Translations under genes and position numbers: made by a program
Shown: in pieces, positions 39,319-52,269 of the stretch
Position numbering within the stretch: position 1 is the stretch's first letter
Layout of the letters: each line of letters opens with the position of its first letter
DNA from: Polytrichum commune
Lineage: Eukaryota; Streptophyta; Polytrichopsida; Polytrichales; Polytrichaceae
NCBI GenBank assembly: GCA_950295325.1
Contig: OX485807.1
Coordinates: 18,075,666 to 18,139,665, forward strand
Direction of reading: 5' to 3'
Length of the DNA: 64,000 nucleotides
Notes under the pieces: model-generated
Databases searched by the model: none
Told to the model about the DNA's origin: nothing
What the model saw: the letters and a program-made list of their open reading frames with translations, nothing else

Positions 39319-40219
39319 CGTGACACTTAACATCATAAATGGTGTAGAAGTCTCATTTATTGGGTTCGGTTCTTGCTAATTTCACCTACACTGAAAATGC
39401 CATCAACTATAGGATGACAATGATATTACATTTTTTGAGTTGATTTAGCTTCAAAAATAACATTAGAGAATTTGAGTTAGTAGAAAGGAACTCAACCAAA
39501 ATGAATCAACCACAACATATAAGGGCATGTTTCTACTAGACTTCTTTTACTCGTGTAGGTTTGGATGTCTTGCTCTTTGAGTTCATTGCTTACCAGTCTA
39601 ATCCAAGGTGAAAACTCAACCAACTACAATATAACACAAAAATTGCTTTTAAAATCAATTTCATTTCAAGATCGCTATTAGAGACCCGGAACAGTCTAAT
39701 GAAACCCACTTATGATGATATAACCACAAACCTTTGGGAGACGTATTTTTACCATACGCCTCTTTTACCTTGGCAATACTGGTGAAGGACTGGCTCAAAG
39801 CACAAGACATCTACATTGTTTAGTGTCACATGTGTACTAGTGTCAACTAACCTATTTGGAGGTGTGTGTTAGGTTACACACCTCATGACACCTGGCCTTC
39901 AAGTGCGCTCAATAATATCTTGGCATGAGTATGTGTTATGAGGTGTATGCCTATGTTACACAATGGTCTATAAGTTGACTAGAGTGCACACAAATGACAC
40001 TTTGCATTGATATGCTAAGAAGATCTTCCTTTTGCATGCTAAAATATAAACACATGACACTTGCCATTCGTATGCTCAATAATATGTTCCCCTTTTATAC
40101 TAAAACACAAAGCTATCATGTCAAGTGTTCTAATATGCTATACTAAATGTCATAAAGTAAGTAATTTTTCAATCAAAAAAAGCTACTTATGTTGACAAAT
40201 AGAATCATATTGACAATTG
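39319..40219. other. No gene recognised
   Basis: Includes ATCAATTTCATTTCA near 39,655, like the LINE 3' tails, and ACTAGTGTCAACTAACC near 39,836, similar to the family M terminus. These may be unidentifiable scraps of those families. Confidence 0.35.
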
Positions 40220-40593
40220 CACTAAATGTGATGTTTAGTGTCATATGGTATTTATTGTCACTTTGGTAACTTTCCGGATGGCATTTCTTATGGACAAGTT
40301 TACAACTACTGTCATGGATGATGGATGAGTTCATCCACTGGCCAAAACCATGCCTTCTCTTGTCAGCAACTTGTCATGAGATATTGTCATGGACAATTGA
40401 GATTTGGATGAAAATCACTTGGTAAGTGATGGTAACTGCAAAACTGTAAATCTATAATCCCCCAAAAAATTTACAAGGAGTGACAAATAATGTTGGGTTA
40501 ATATTTAGTGTTGGTGACACTATACCGCGGTTTACAATTAGTATTGAGCAAGACAATTATAATTGGTGACACTAAATATGATATGCAGTGTAG
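40220..40593 (-). mobile_element. Short CACTA-ended TIR element, family M, copy 4
   Basis: A ~374-bp copy in reverse orientation. CACTAAATGTGATGTTTAGT is at the left. The right end, reverse-complemented, begins CTACACTGCATATCATATTT. The interior contains TTGGATGAAAATCACTTGGT and GGAGTGACAAATAATGTTG, the complements of family landmarks. Seventy bases further right begins the unrelated TIR element at 40,662. Confidence 0.7.
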
Positions 40594-40661
40594 TGGATGT
40601 GACACTTTGAGACCTCGAGGCATTGTGTTTAGGCCTTCGCAAATAGTGTGTGTGATACTGA

Positions 40662-41035
40662 GGGCCGGTTTAGACTACAATGAAGAAGTGCGTCAATCAA
40701 GAATTGTAGGGAAACGGAGCAGTAGGATTGGCTATGAAATGGGTTCTTCACCGGCCGGGGTTTACACTACATCCAAGAATCCTAGCAGAGAACTCCAAGC
40801 ATGGATGAAAAAAAATGACATGACTGCCAACATAGCAACATTTTTTTGCTAGGGAAGCTCTCCAGTGGCCAAGTTTCTTGGACAAGAAACTTGAAACTTG
40901 GCCCTCCATAGAACGCCAACTCAAGGCATTGTTTCTAATCTATTGTTTTTCCATCACCGTCACCTAAAGTAACCTTGTCTTGAGTTGAAACTCTTGACAG
41001 ACTGGAGCACTTCTCACTGTAGTCTAAGCCGGCCC
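40662..41035. mobile_element. 374-bp TIR element, family L
   Basis: The left end is GGGCCGGTTTAGACTACAAT and the right end, reverse-complemented, is GGGCCGGCTTAGACTACAGT (18 of 20), followed by GA(A)GAAGTGC in both. Inside, GGCCGGGGTTTACACTACAT at 40,752 is a second terminus-like block in the same orientation as the left end. An ACATAGCAACATTTTTTTGC stretch near 40,829 resembles the 15.25-kb foldback arm. The immediate flanks TGA and TTA are not an exact duplication. A chance 114-codon frame spans its left part. Confidence 0.75.
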
Positions 41036-41814
41036 TTAAATATCGTAAATGATGTAGCACTAGCCCGTACAATGACCACACCCCTAAAACCATGGAAAAC
41101 AAACAAAAACGAAAAACAAAGGACGTAGTACTACTACCACTACATGATATCACACTTTTGTACCATAGTACTAAGGACAACCTACTAGCATAGCCCACGG
41201 AGTCACGGACACCCTCATTGGCCCTTAAATCTTCTCCTTTCTCCTTCCAATTGTCCCTTGGCTGACAAACCCCTAGGCTAGGCAACCTCCTCCCACCACC
41301 ACCTCCTCTTCCTTTCCGCTAATCTAATGCCCAACCAATGACTCACACCCACCGCACATGTACTTTATGTTGGTTCATCCATCCCTCAAGAAATTGAGCA
41401 ATCCTTCATCCACACACATTCATCCACAAGGATGTAGGTTCATCCAATCCTACATGAAGAACATTTTGGAAGGTGGGTGGTACTACTACTACTACTAAAA
41501 AAGCCGGTCTCCCAAGTACTTTACTTCTCATTCTTTGAAGGGATTGTACACTCTTGCACGGACTCCCACCGGACTCCACTTCATGGATGTGGCTTGATAC
41601 TCGTACGGTGAGAACGGGGAGACACTTAACTTTGAGCCACTTCGACCACTATCTTTACTTCTTTTGTCATCAATCGATCATTCATTGAAAAGGCTTTGTG
41701 TATACCTTGTACCTTTACTTCACATACATGTGCACGTACATATAATATAATATAGTAACTCGTTACGGGAGTTGCTTAACCCTTAAATGTTGACTCGGCT
41801 GCAAGCATGGTAAA
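41036..41814. other. No gene recognised
   Basis: Spacer with a short (ACT)n run near 41,480. No motif was found. Confidence 0.4.
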
Positions 41815-42437
41815 GTGGATCCAAAAAAATGCTCCGGGATGCTAAAACTATAATTTTTTTTGGGGGGGGGGGGGTCAAAGGCCTATAGTAGTAGCAAAGT
41901 GTTGTTTAAATTGTTTTCTTTTCTTTTCATGGTGACCTTTATTCTTGTGTTAAATATTCAAATGTAGAGCATCAAGTTGGACTCTTGAAAATTTATCATT
42001 AAAAGTGATTCTCAAAAGCAGATGGTTGAATTTGGTTTTGGATGTAGATTGCATGACCTTAAATATTTTGAAGTCAAAATTTCTTTTCATATTCCTTGCA
42101 AGCATTATCTACTTGAGGGCATCATCCAAAAAAAAAATCTTTGTAGAAAATCATCAATGTAATGTAGTTTTATCATATTTTCAACAAATTTTAGACAACT
42201 ACTTGTCCAATATCACCTACTTGCACACCACTTACACCATCTTCTAAAATATGTAGATTTTTCTTAGAATTGTTTTTGTCATCAAAAATTGCTTGGCTTT
42301 GCATATCAATGTGTTTATTGAATGATTGTGATTTTTTCCTTCACAAAATTCAAAGTTATTGTATAGTTTTGAATCACTTTCATTAAACACTAGGCAGGTT
42401 CAGGAGCTGTCCACTTTACCGTGCTTGCACCCACTCG
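41815..42437. repeat. Dispersed repeat family O, copy 2
   Basis: Direct counterpart of 10,447-11,020. It carries a 13-base G run (41,862-41,874) and an A10 run near 42,128 absent from copy 1, so these homopolymers arose after the copies separated. Confidence 0.65.
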
Positions 42438-45334
42438 TTGGAAGTGTCCGAATGACGTTGAAGGTCCCTATGTGACACAACTTATTTTGGAGGTTTGTTT
42501 CTCCACATTTGGTAAGCAAACGAAAACCTCCATTGCATGGATGTTCAAAACTTGTAGGTGACTTGTATTTCTACAAGTTTCAATTGTCCAAGTTTTTTTT
42601 GTTTGGTTAGAATAACCAATATATGACGGGGTGACCCTGAATGTGATAGCTTTAGACCATGGCTTCTAATCAAATTTCATGCCTCATGAATCTGAATCCA
42701 AAAAAGAAATAGATCGTTTGAAGTCCAATGAACATTTCCAACGCACGTGATTGTTGGTTTTAAAGAAGGGTGCACCTCCAATGTCTCAATCACCCATTTA
42801 GGAAATTGATCCAAACCTAACTACATTATGTATCGCATTTACTATGATCCGCATTATTCATCATCAACCCACATTAATTGTGTTGTAATCATTGGTTGGC
42901 CAATTAGATTGGTATCATATGACACTTGGTGCTACATGAGATTGCTTTAATTGACATAGCACACTAATGTTAATGGCACATTAAGTCACATGTTTAGTGT
43001 CAATCATTGGGTAGAATCATGCTCATACATTACGATTTTGGGTATGGACATCTACAAGTAACGCTCATGTTTCACTCAAGTCAAATTCATCGGCTTTCAT
43101 TTGCACTATACACATGGCTTGATAAGGTACGTGGGCCTTTTGTAGTCACTATTCTCAACCAAATGCCTACATTTGAATGGTATATGGCAAGCCTTGTACT
43201 AACAAACGGACACCAAAAAAACATGATGACATTGGATTAAGAATATGCTCAACAAATAGACATCACTTTCAGTTTAATAACTTGCACAATAGGGAGGTCT
43301 ATGTGATCACAAAAAGAAAATCTTCATTTTGACCTCTTATAAGTTTTGTTCATCTTTACTCTATTTATGAAAATTATAATGACAACCTTTGTATTCTCAA
43401 ATGTTGATTGGGTGAGGCAACTCCCAAGTTGCCCACAATCAAGAATCATCTTGTGGAGTTGGAAGTGCCCATGATAGGGCCACACACCTTTACCCAAGCC
43501 TTGTGGGTGTTGGGGCTATCATAGGTGCATTGAAATCAATTGGTGGGGCCAACAACACCCTACACATGATGCGGTGGCCAATTTCCACTATTTCATTCAA
43601 CTCTTGTGCACTCCGTACAGTGGGCTTTCTTTCCATTGTTGCTTTCTTTGATGAGATTTGTGATGCTTTAGTTGGATTGTACGTCATGCACCCTCAACTC
43701 ACAACACTTTTATGATCCTTTTATGGCAATTTTTTTGAAGATTCCTTGTTTTGACATTTCACCTTTAAAAGTTGCAAGCTATCATTGCATGGTCTATGTG
43801 ACATGTTATAATACACCCCCCCCCCCAACAAGTATCACGTCCATATTTCACTTGGTCTATTCTTGTTGAAACTATTTTCAACATAAACTATCACAAAAAG
43901 GAAGTGAGATACATTTCCGTGCAATAATGGGATCAACTGTTGAATTGGCCAATTGGAATGTATCCAACCTATTTGTGTTGTAATCATTGGTTGTCCAATC
44001 TCCAATTTACTATAAATTTCACAAGAATCCTATAATTTTTCTTTGAAAGTTTAAATAGGAACCTAGCTTCCATCACATCTTGTTTTCTAGTGCAAGGCTG
44101 GGTATCTACTTAAAAGCATGGTGTGGTATTAGCTAGGACCCTATTAAAATTTTCAAAAGGAATTAAAATTTCTTACAAAAAATTAGGTTATTGGAAATTC
44201 AATTTTGGGATTGTATCATACATTTCCCCAAAAATTATCAAATATGCAAAGCATGCCATGAATATGGGCATTATTTCATGCCCCCCTTGAAAATACCCCT
44301 TCATCGCAAGTGGTTCACATCCCTACAAGAGAGTGACCCCCCTTCCCCTGGCCCAAAGTGCTCATGAACATGTTTTGAAAGAAAGTCACTAAGCATTTTA
44401 ACTTGAGGAGAAAGGGTTCAAGGAGAGCAACACACTTCACAACATGGAGTCAAATAGGTATCAAATTGCAGCACGCCACACACAAAATTGACGAGCACAA
44501 AGTGTGGCTCTTTACGGAAAATATACAATATACAAAGGTCATTAAATGAACACTCTCAACCTTTGCCAATACGGAGAGGCAAAGAGCAAGTTCTTGAGAG
44601 AAGTTCTCCATTGGAGTTTGGAAATTATTGTATGTATACAAGTGTGTCTCTCATTCATCCAACATAAAGGACTAAAATAGTATGCAACTCACATGTTAAT
44701 TTTTTTATAATTGATTCAACACTTGGTTTAGTTCTAAAGACTTTGAATTAGTCTGGTTGGAATCATTTGATATGAATTGGCAACAAACTTATAAGAGTCA
44801 AAGTTTTGTGTCGGATGGATGAGAGGTACGCATGTATGTGATGATTCCCTCTCTTCACTCCTGGGAGACACAAAACTAATAATGTCATAAGTTTTGAAAC
44901 ACATTTTAAAATATTAACGCTTCAATATAACATACCCAATACCAGGAGACTCTTGAAAAGGGTAGGGTCAATGAGCTCAAATTTGCATTGATGAGAATAT
45001 CGATGTGAGTTTTTTTCTTTGTTTTTTCAACATGTCATCAACTTGGTTAAAGAAGTAAGTGTTGTGAACAAAGCGGATGGTGCAACAAGTCTCTTGGTAG
45101 CAACATATGGAGTATCATCCATGTACATACAATTTCTCGGGATCAAAGGAGTACTTGCTCAATCTTATCTCAAGAATATTTTCACACTAATTTATCATTT
45201 TAAATTCAAAGTCAACCCTCAAGGAAGAACTTCACCCCATTCAAGTACTCCATAAATTTTTCTTCTAAAACATTCGTGTTACACTCTTCCAAAAATTCCA
45301 CTTGGTTGCCTCTCTAGCACCTCTAACTACCTTA
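42438..45334. other. No gene recognised
   Basis: Nearly 3 kb of AT-rich sequence with short unrecognised frames. The best is 70 codons at 43,503-43,715, and its minus-strand shadow also has no motif. An 11-base C run is at 43,816-43,826. Confidence 0.4.
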
Positions 45335-45477
45335 TATAGCCTATTAGTGTGGGCCCTATGACCCACATTGCTATCCAACCCATGCCATCTCTATTTGAAA
45401 ATCAACGTGTGTCACGTTATTTTTCTTCTTCTAGGAAATCGATGTGGGTGACTAATTTATTTTATACTACTTTGGGA
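45335..45477. repeat. Repeat family S, copy 3 (short)
   Basis: TATTAGTGTGGGCCCTATGA and a later ATGTGGGTGACTAATTTATT block resemble family S at 36.3 kb. It abuts family M copy 5 directly. Confidence 0.4.
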
Positions 45478-45840
45478 CTCTAAAAATGATATTTAGTGTC
45501 ACCAATTCTAATTGTCTTGCTCAATACTAATTGTAAACAGCGGTATGGTGTCACCAACACCAAATGTTAACTCAACATTTTATTTGTCATTCCTTGTAAT
45601 TTTCTGGGGGGATTATAGATTTACAGTGTTACAATTGTTGTCATTGACCATGTGGTTTTCATCCAAATTTCAATCATCCATGACAATGTTTCATCACAAA
45701 CTGCTAACAAGAGAAGGTAGGGTTTTGGCCAATGGACGAACCCATCCATCATCCATGACAATATTTGTAAACTTATTCGTAAAAGTGTCATCCAAAAAGT
45801 TACCATAGTGACATAAAATATTTAGACCACTGCCTAGTGT
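45478..45840 (+). mobile_element. Short CACTA-ended TIR element, family M, copy 5
   Basis: Interior nearly collinear with 35,271-35,648: ATTTAGTGTCACCAATTCTA, TTTGTCATTCCTTGTAATTT, CCAAATTTCAATCATCCATG, AGAGAAGGTAGGGTTTTGGC and GTCATCCAAAAAGTTACC. Both termini are more eroded than in copy 3. Confidence 0.7.
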
Positions 45841-46189
45841 CACTATGGTAGTTGGTCATAGCATAGGATCAAGGCTTACAACTCCATATAGTCAAGGCCA
45901 AGTTCTCCTTCACAATCCTAAGAAGGCAAACCAATATGTTCACAATGTCAAACATGAACGCATTTTTGTGCAACGTAAGATAGACATTTCATTAGACGAT
46001 CACATTCAAGCATTATTGCACTTGATACTATGCGCACTCAATCCATCTTCTCTAAAAAAACCAGGTGGCAAACAATGAAGTTGACCATCCAACACATGGT
46101 TAGATAGCGATTGTCGAGAGGCCTAATGAAACTTCCTTGTAGTGTTAGAGAGAAGAAACGTTGACCATGTGATCAACGTGATTGGAATG
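45841..46189. other. No gene recognised
   Basis: Contains a 77-codon frame (45,845-46,078) without a recognised domain. The C-terminal half is histidine/isoleucine/leucine-rich. Nothing else. Confidence 0.35.
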
Positions 46190-46497
46190 CCCGTTCGACC
46201 CACCCTTGGCATTAAACCCTCAGGGCATAATACCAGTGGTGCAGGACTACTAACCCCTCTCGGGGTGGGCACTATAGTGACACACTATACTAGTTCCTAG
46301 CTAGCCACTAGTGCCTTGAGGATACCGGACACGGAATCCCCCCAAAGGGCTTTAGGTACCCATACAACAAGGTCCAAGGACCCCCCACCATAGTTGGGTG
46401 GACTAAGGTGGTGAGCACCACGCCGGCATGGGGAATAGAACCCACAACCTCCTCATTGGGAGCCATGAGCCCTAACCACCAAGCCAAGCCTGTGGTG
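46190..46497 (-). mobile_element. tRNA-derived SINE (tRNA-Lys-like head)
   Basis: On the minus strand the first ~70 bases read as a degenerate tRNA: TGGTTAGGGCTC (A-box, 46,467-46,478 on plus), CATGGCTCCCAATGAGG where tRNA-Lys has its anticodon arm, and GGTTCTATTCC (B-box, 46,432-46,442, one change from consensus). A G/C-rich body follows to about 46,190. Mutations in both boxes and the extra body rule out a working tRNA gene. No poly-A or simple-repeat tail is clear. It lies about 120 bp upstream of the LINE relic. Confidence 0.6.
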
Positions 46498-46619
46498 CCT
46501 TTGTAGTGTTAAACTCTAGTCACTTGGACAATACTTCCATAATGACTTTCAGAAAGTACCCCATGATGATCCGATATAAAAAACACTCTTACATGTAGTG
46601 CAAACAAAAGGAACTACAT

Positions 46620-49600
46620 CTTCTACTCAAAAGTGACCTAAAATTATTTTGAAGGGACTCTAAGGAAAAATACGATTTGACCCTCCCATTTACACCGCAA
46701 GATTCAATAGATTATTGCACAGTAGGGGAAATATAGGCCCATATGAAAGATTTAGGAAATCACAAGGCTGGTGATAACCACGGGTTAAAACCATGCTTTC
46801 TAAAATGGGTTGCACTTGATCTATGCAAACCAATCACATCACTATTTAATTTGATGTCTAAAGAGGGTTTCCCAACTTCATAGACTATCAAATTATTGAA
46901 ATGATCTTCATTTATAGTGGAAGACACTCCCCAAGGAACTATAGGACCATCATGCTAGGAACAATCTTTGGCAAGCCTTATGACTCTGTTTTAGAAAATA
47001 TAATTGGTGGGTGGAGTTGAAAGGGGCTGGAGCGAGAAGACGAACATGTTTAAGGGAAGGTGGATTTACTTTGGACCACATCTTTGCACTACGTATTTTA
47101 ATCGAACAAGAAATATTTGTACGTCAATGTCTCTATTCTTGTTTTGTTGATTTCTAAAAAACTCTTTACACAGTCCCACGTGACAAGCCCTTGGCACGCC
47201 TCCAACGATCAGGTATACCACCTCATTTACAACATGTTGTAAGAGCCATGTACACCGCAATCTATGCAAAAGTTTGAATAAATGCCGACACAGATGATGA
47301 AGTAATGTCCAAAATTGGTGTTAAACAAGGATGCCCCCTCTCCCCCCCCCCTCCACAAACACTATTTGGCTTGTACATTGATGAATTTTAAACATATTTG
47401 GACAGGACCAATGGGAATTCTCCATGTTTATTAAACATAGTGGTTGCCATTTTTCTTTATGTCGATGACGTTGTTCTACTCTCTAAATTAGGAGCATGCC
47501 TATAAAGACTTTTGAATAAGCTATATGAGTTTTGCACTTCTTCTAGCCCTGAAGTCAATCTATATAAGACTAAAATCATGATATTTAGCCGCAAAAAAAA
47601 GGAATTTAAGCCAAGAGACATTTTATCTATACATGATTCCAATTGAGATAACCCATGAATACAAATACCTTGGGATTGATTTGTATTCACATGGCTACTT
47701 TGAGCCATCCAGTAGAAGGCAAAGAATTGCAAGTATAAAAGCCTTGATGGGCACTTAAGGAAGGAGGCTTTAGTAGATGGCAACTCAAATCCCATCTATT
47801 CAAGGCTTTGATATTTCCAACTTTCACATATAGTATTGAATTTGGGGAGGCGACATAAAAAGCTCTCATTGGAAGGTTTTGGAGAAGGGTATGAAGACAT
47901 GTGTGGGTCACTCTATAGGAATTTTGTGCACCATGTGTGGCGGAGGGGTATTGGTTTGGGGGCTATTTACTTCCAGGGCATGAAATAAAAGTCCATTATA
48001 ATTACTTAATTCTCCAAAACAACCTATTAGTTTGCACCCTACAATTAATATGTTTCCCATGTCAATGCATTTTATCGTTGTTTGTATTCCTTATAAAAAA
48101 TATAAAGTGATCCATGTCCATCCATGAAGGTGACCACTACATCATGAAAAAGTATAATTAAAACTCAATCCAAAGCTTTTAGGTTACATACTCATTACAA
48201 AGTAATCAAAAGGAAGAAATTCTAAATAAATAAAAATAAAAAACCAAGCACAAATGTGGCAATAGCCAAATGGTGGATTTGAGTAGTGTATCATGTTTGG
48301 AGTGTTTGCTAATGATATCTAAAGGTAATGGGAAGCCTTCAATAATCTAGTTGGCATGATGGGACCATTTTTGGAAGGTGTAGGATGACCCAATAAGGCA
48401 TATTGTAGGGTCACATGGCCGGACCGACATTTTAATACTATGGCATGCATTCATATGGCCAGTATTTAGTGTGGCATTGATTTCCTTTTCCACTTTTGTG
48501 ATTAAAAGTAAGTTATTTGCCCTTGAGGGCCAATTACAAACTACAAATGAAATAGGAAATTACAACCATTGGATCGGTGCGATTGTTTCAAGCAATTTGT
48601 GTGACTTTAAGTTTGAAAGGATTTTACTCAAGAAGCAATCACCACTACGAGAGGAAAACAAGAGCAAAACCCTAGCGCTTTAGAAGGCGGGGAAGATGAC
48701 CAACGACTACATCCCAAATTTTCATTCATTTCTCCATGTACACATAATTATTTTTTCATCCATCCAATGTGCGACATGCTTAGTGCATGCTTACAAGTGG
48801 AAAATACTAACATAAACCCTAAGATCTTAAACTTCAACCCCTACATTAGTTTTACTAACAGTAATGGCCCACATTTTATACCTATGTACTTTACTTATAA
48901 TGGGATTGTCTACTTTTAATGGACCCTTCATTATTTGGAATTTCTTTATAAATTTATTTCAAATGAATTGAATCCCCCCTTATTTTATGTTGCACATTGT
49001 CTATGAAATGCACTAAGTGACCCACCCTTGCATTCAAGTTGCATATGATGTCTCACGTCAAAGTTCATTCTTGGACGACCTATCATATTTTGTTGGCTGA
49101 ATTTAGAGAACTTCCCATAGAATTAAACGCTCTCAAACTCACTATCAACTTTTAGCAACGGCTTGCCTACCTATCCCCCTCTTGGTTAGTCAATAAAGCA
49201 ACCTCACTTTCCCGACATGTAGCCGAACATAGATTTAACAAATGGCACAAATCGACAACCATGTGGAAGACATCACGAGGTCTATCTCACTAGGACAACC
49301 ATGACAACCCAACCATATCATAAATTACATATGATGATATCATGGAGGTTTTTCTTGCTAAAGAGTGGAACACTCTCCATTCCTCAAGGCAGAAACTAGA
49401 TTACCTTGACCCCAAGGATTTTCTCAAACACGAATATGAATTTGTACTCAAAGCAACCACTGGCACCACCACAACGCAAGATCGTTGCCGCTGACCGCAC
49501 CTGGAACCATAGGCTAGCCATTGAAACTGGTTGATGGTCAACTATCCCTATCTACATAGATACTAGACTATGCCACTTTTGCTCCTACAATGCAATTGAA

Positions 49601-49862
49601 AACTTGGCACATTTTGTGTTGGAATGCCCCCTATAGAAGCCCATGAGAGATAAATTTCCATCACTATTTCAAAATGTAGTCCTAGGGAGCCTCACGTCTT
49701 TCATTTCATTGGACCATCAAGTTGGCATTCGCCTCAATCTAATAGAGGCAATTGTGCTTCACCACTCTAGAGAATTAGCTGGTTTGAAAACATCTTGATG
49801 TATTTTCGATCCCATTAGCCTTTTCGACTTCCTAGACTTTAAAATCAATTTCATTTCATTGC
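46620..49862 (+). pseudogene. LINE reverse transcriptase pseudogene, interrupted by a TIR element
   Basis: Plus-strand pieces in shifting frames give a non-LTR reverse transcriptase: QDSIDYCTVGEI, MKDLGNHKAGDNHG, SKEGFPTS, NYRTIMLGTIFGK, GRSTLDHIFALRILIEQE, GVKQGCPLS (47,317-47,343), FLYVDDVVLLSK with the catalytic YxDD (47,458-47,484), EVNLYKTKIMIFSRKK and YKYLGIDLYSHGYFEPS. Coding similarity stops at about 47,896, resumes at about 49,034 with YHILLAEFRELPIEL and LSRHVAEHRFNKWHKSTTMW, and ends with CHFCSYNAIENLAHFVLEC, an intact CX2C-X9-H-X4-C knuckle. Several stops, frameshifts and a poly-C expansion inside the PLSP motif show it is dead. The N-terminal endonuclease was not found. The tail ATTTCATTTCATT marks the 3' end. 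The clade was not determined. Confidence 0.85.
47901..49034. mobile_element. ~1.13-kb TIR insertion inside the LINE relic
   Basis: The LINE coding match breaks after GMK and resumes with MMSHVK. Between them the sequence starts GTGTGGGTCACT and ends AGTGACCCACCC, an inverted pair with a 10-base exact core. Outside are GAAGACAT (left) and CAAGTTGCAT (right), which could be a decayed 9-10-bp duplication of the LINE target. The interior is AT-rich with no recognised transposase. It resembles the other non-autonomous elements here in lacking a gene, but its TIR was not seen elsewhere in the window. Confidence 0.65.
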
Positions 49863-51987
49863 AAAATGTCCCCATACATAGTTTTCCACCCATCCCCCGT
49901 GTATGTGGTACCCAAGAGTACCCATCAAACCCGTCCATTTTTTGACCCCGTCGGGTGCATGAGATCATACACAAAGGGATTGTCATTGTCCAGTCTTAGA
50001 AATGGATAGGTCGAAAGTACATGCGATGCGACCTAATAGAGTTAGCTCAATTATGAATGCTAATGATCCACATGACTTTGATGTCAAACTTGGCTAATGT
50101 GGAGCTTTCAAGTCAGTTTGTAGTGAGTGGCAATCACATTTTATATATATATATATCCATATATTTTAAGGACTCCTAATAATCTAATTCATAAAGATAA
50201 TACTCCCCCCTTTTGAAAATAAGTGGTTGTTGGATGTGTCTCCAAAAATTTACTATGAGTGCCCCCCCCCAGGGCTCATATAGTGGACCACCAAAGCTTC
50301 TTTGTCATTTAGTGTTGTTTTTTAAGATTGATAATTTGTTGTCTTGGATTCCTAACACTACATAGCATGATGTTGGAATTTCATTCTCACAAAAAAAATT
50401 TGACACAAATGTGATCAAGTGGCCTCCAAATGAACCTTCCTACAATTCCAAGGGCTCTAGACTTATCCCCCAAAATGGGAACTTTGTCTCTCGGATCTAA
50501 GACTCTAAATCTTAAGGCTCGGGACTTTATTCTCACCAAAATAAAATAAAATTTGGTCAAGTGGATTCCAAATGACCCTAGTAGTGCTTCCTAGTGCACT
50601 AGAATAAATCCCCAAGACTCTAAATAAATTCTAAAAAATAAGAAATTTGTGTCTCAAATCCATGATTTAAATGCCAACTTTTTTTTTTTTTTTTTTTTTT
50701 TAATCTATGAAGGAAATATTGAGCGGAATGTGGATTTTATTCTCTAATAAATTAAAAAAAACGTGAATTTAGTGTTTTGGTGGTTCTATACACTATAAAC
50801 AAAAAATCAAAAAATGATTTTCTTAAGGAGACATTGAATTTATTGTGATCAAGTGGTCTTCAAAATGATCCAAATGGTTGTTTATGTGGTAGTGGGCAAG
50901 CAATGAACCCAATCACCCTACCCATACCATTTGAGACATGAATGCACACTCCAACCAAATATGTGAGGGCCTGTCTAAAGATGCACTTTGTCCTTAGACA
51001 TACGAACAAACTTAAGGATCATTAGTGCCATTCAATTTGCCTATGGAAGATGATAGATGCTCTTGTGCCTCTAAATATTAACTTAGTTTAAGATTCAACC
51101 TCTAAGCAAGACCATGTATGTTGAGCAAAAAATGCATTCAACAAGTGGAGGTGTGTTTGAAACAACGCTGATGCAAAAAAACACTATATTAAGTACTTTG
51201 AGATATTTTTAGCATTTAAAGACATTTACATATATGTATGAACATAGAAAAAAACATATAAATATTAGGGAATGGTGTATGAAACTCAAACATGCAAATA
51301 ATTTAGAGTGGTGATCTACATCAATCCAGGCACAAATGGAGGCACAACTCAATTAAGAACTCAAAATAAGATGGTTTCGGTAGGACAACCCAAACATGAG
51401 ACAATATTGGAGGAGAAAGGAGATATTCATAGTACGGGAATAGAAAATACAAGGCTTGGTCACGGAAAACGAGCGCCACATAACCATTATCGGAAGTGTC
51501 TAACATGCTGACGTTGGCCATTCTGGCTTTGGCGGCCAGTTCTTTTGCTCGCATCACCTCTAGAAAATCCTTGCTATGTAGATTTAGCCAAGGTTAGGAA
51601 TGAGCCCACCACAATACATTTAGGAGGCTGACAAGAGCTCAAATTATAGGAGGATTAGTACGAATGGGATGTCATTTGGGAGGAAGATTGCCTTGCACTT
51701 CTACGTAGGGCGTAGAAACACTCCAATTTGATGGATAAGACACCTTTAGAACAGGTTGGTACTGGATTGGATACAACCTACAAACTGGTGTCCTTTACAA
51801 ACGTGATAATAGGAAGATTACTTGGACCTTGAAGCGTCACGGACACTAGGTTGTTATGTTTGTCTTGGAGGTCGAGGGCTAGTCCTTGGTGGTGGGTTTG
51901 GGGCTTGTCCTTGGTTGGCGGTTTTCATGGGTTGTCCATGGCCGGTTATTGATTCATGTTTACTTTTTATGTAGTAGTGTGACGTGC
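49863..51987. other. No gene recognised; T23 tract
   Basis: AT-rich. Has (TA)n near 50,143-50,155, a C9-10 run near 50,262, a 23-base T run at 50,679-50,701 and several A-runs. The T run could be the tail of a minus-strand retroposon, but no matching body was identified. Confidence 0.4.
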
Positions 51988-52011
51988 TCGAGGGGACCTG
52001 CGTCCCCTCGA
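51988..52011. other. Perfect 10-bp stem hairpin with tetraloop
   Basis: TCGAGGGGAC, loop CTGC, GTCCCCTCGA. A similar but not identical hairpin is at 16,969-16,990. About 60 bp downstream is CAATAAAATAAAA, compatible with a plant polyadenylation region, so this may be the 3' untranslated part of an unidentified retroelement. Confidence 0.5.
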
Positions 52012-52269
52012 AGTGAGTGCATCTTCTTTGGTTTTAATGCATCGACATCGGCTTTTTGACCTCCTACTTCACCAACAATAAAATAAAACTAGAACTCGAA
52101 AAGCCAAGCCCAAGCCGGGCCGCAAACGCATGTTGACTAATGGGCCCAAAAAGAAAGCTCAAGGCAACAAATAAGGTATGCGGGCCTTACACCTATATTC
52201 AAGTGTGTGTGTGTGTGCGATTCAAAACGGATCTAAAAAATAGACACCAAAAATACACATGTATTCAAA

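Noticed and set aside
40508-40852. 114-codon plus-strand frame
   Set aside because: It spans the junction of two unrelated transposons (families M and L), so it cannot be a conserved gene.
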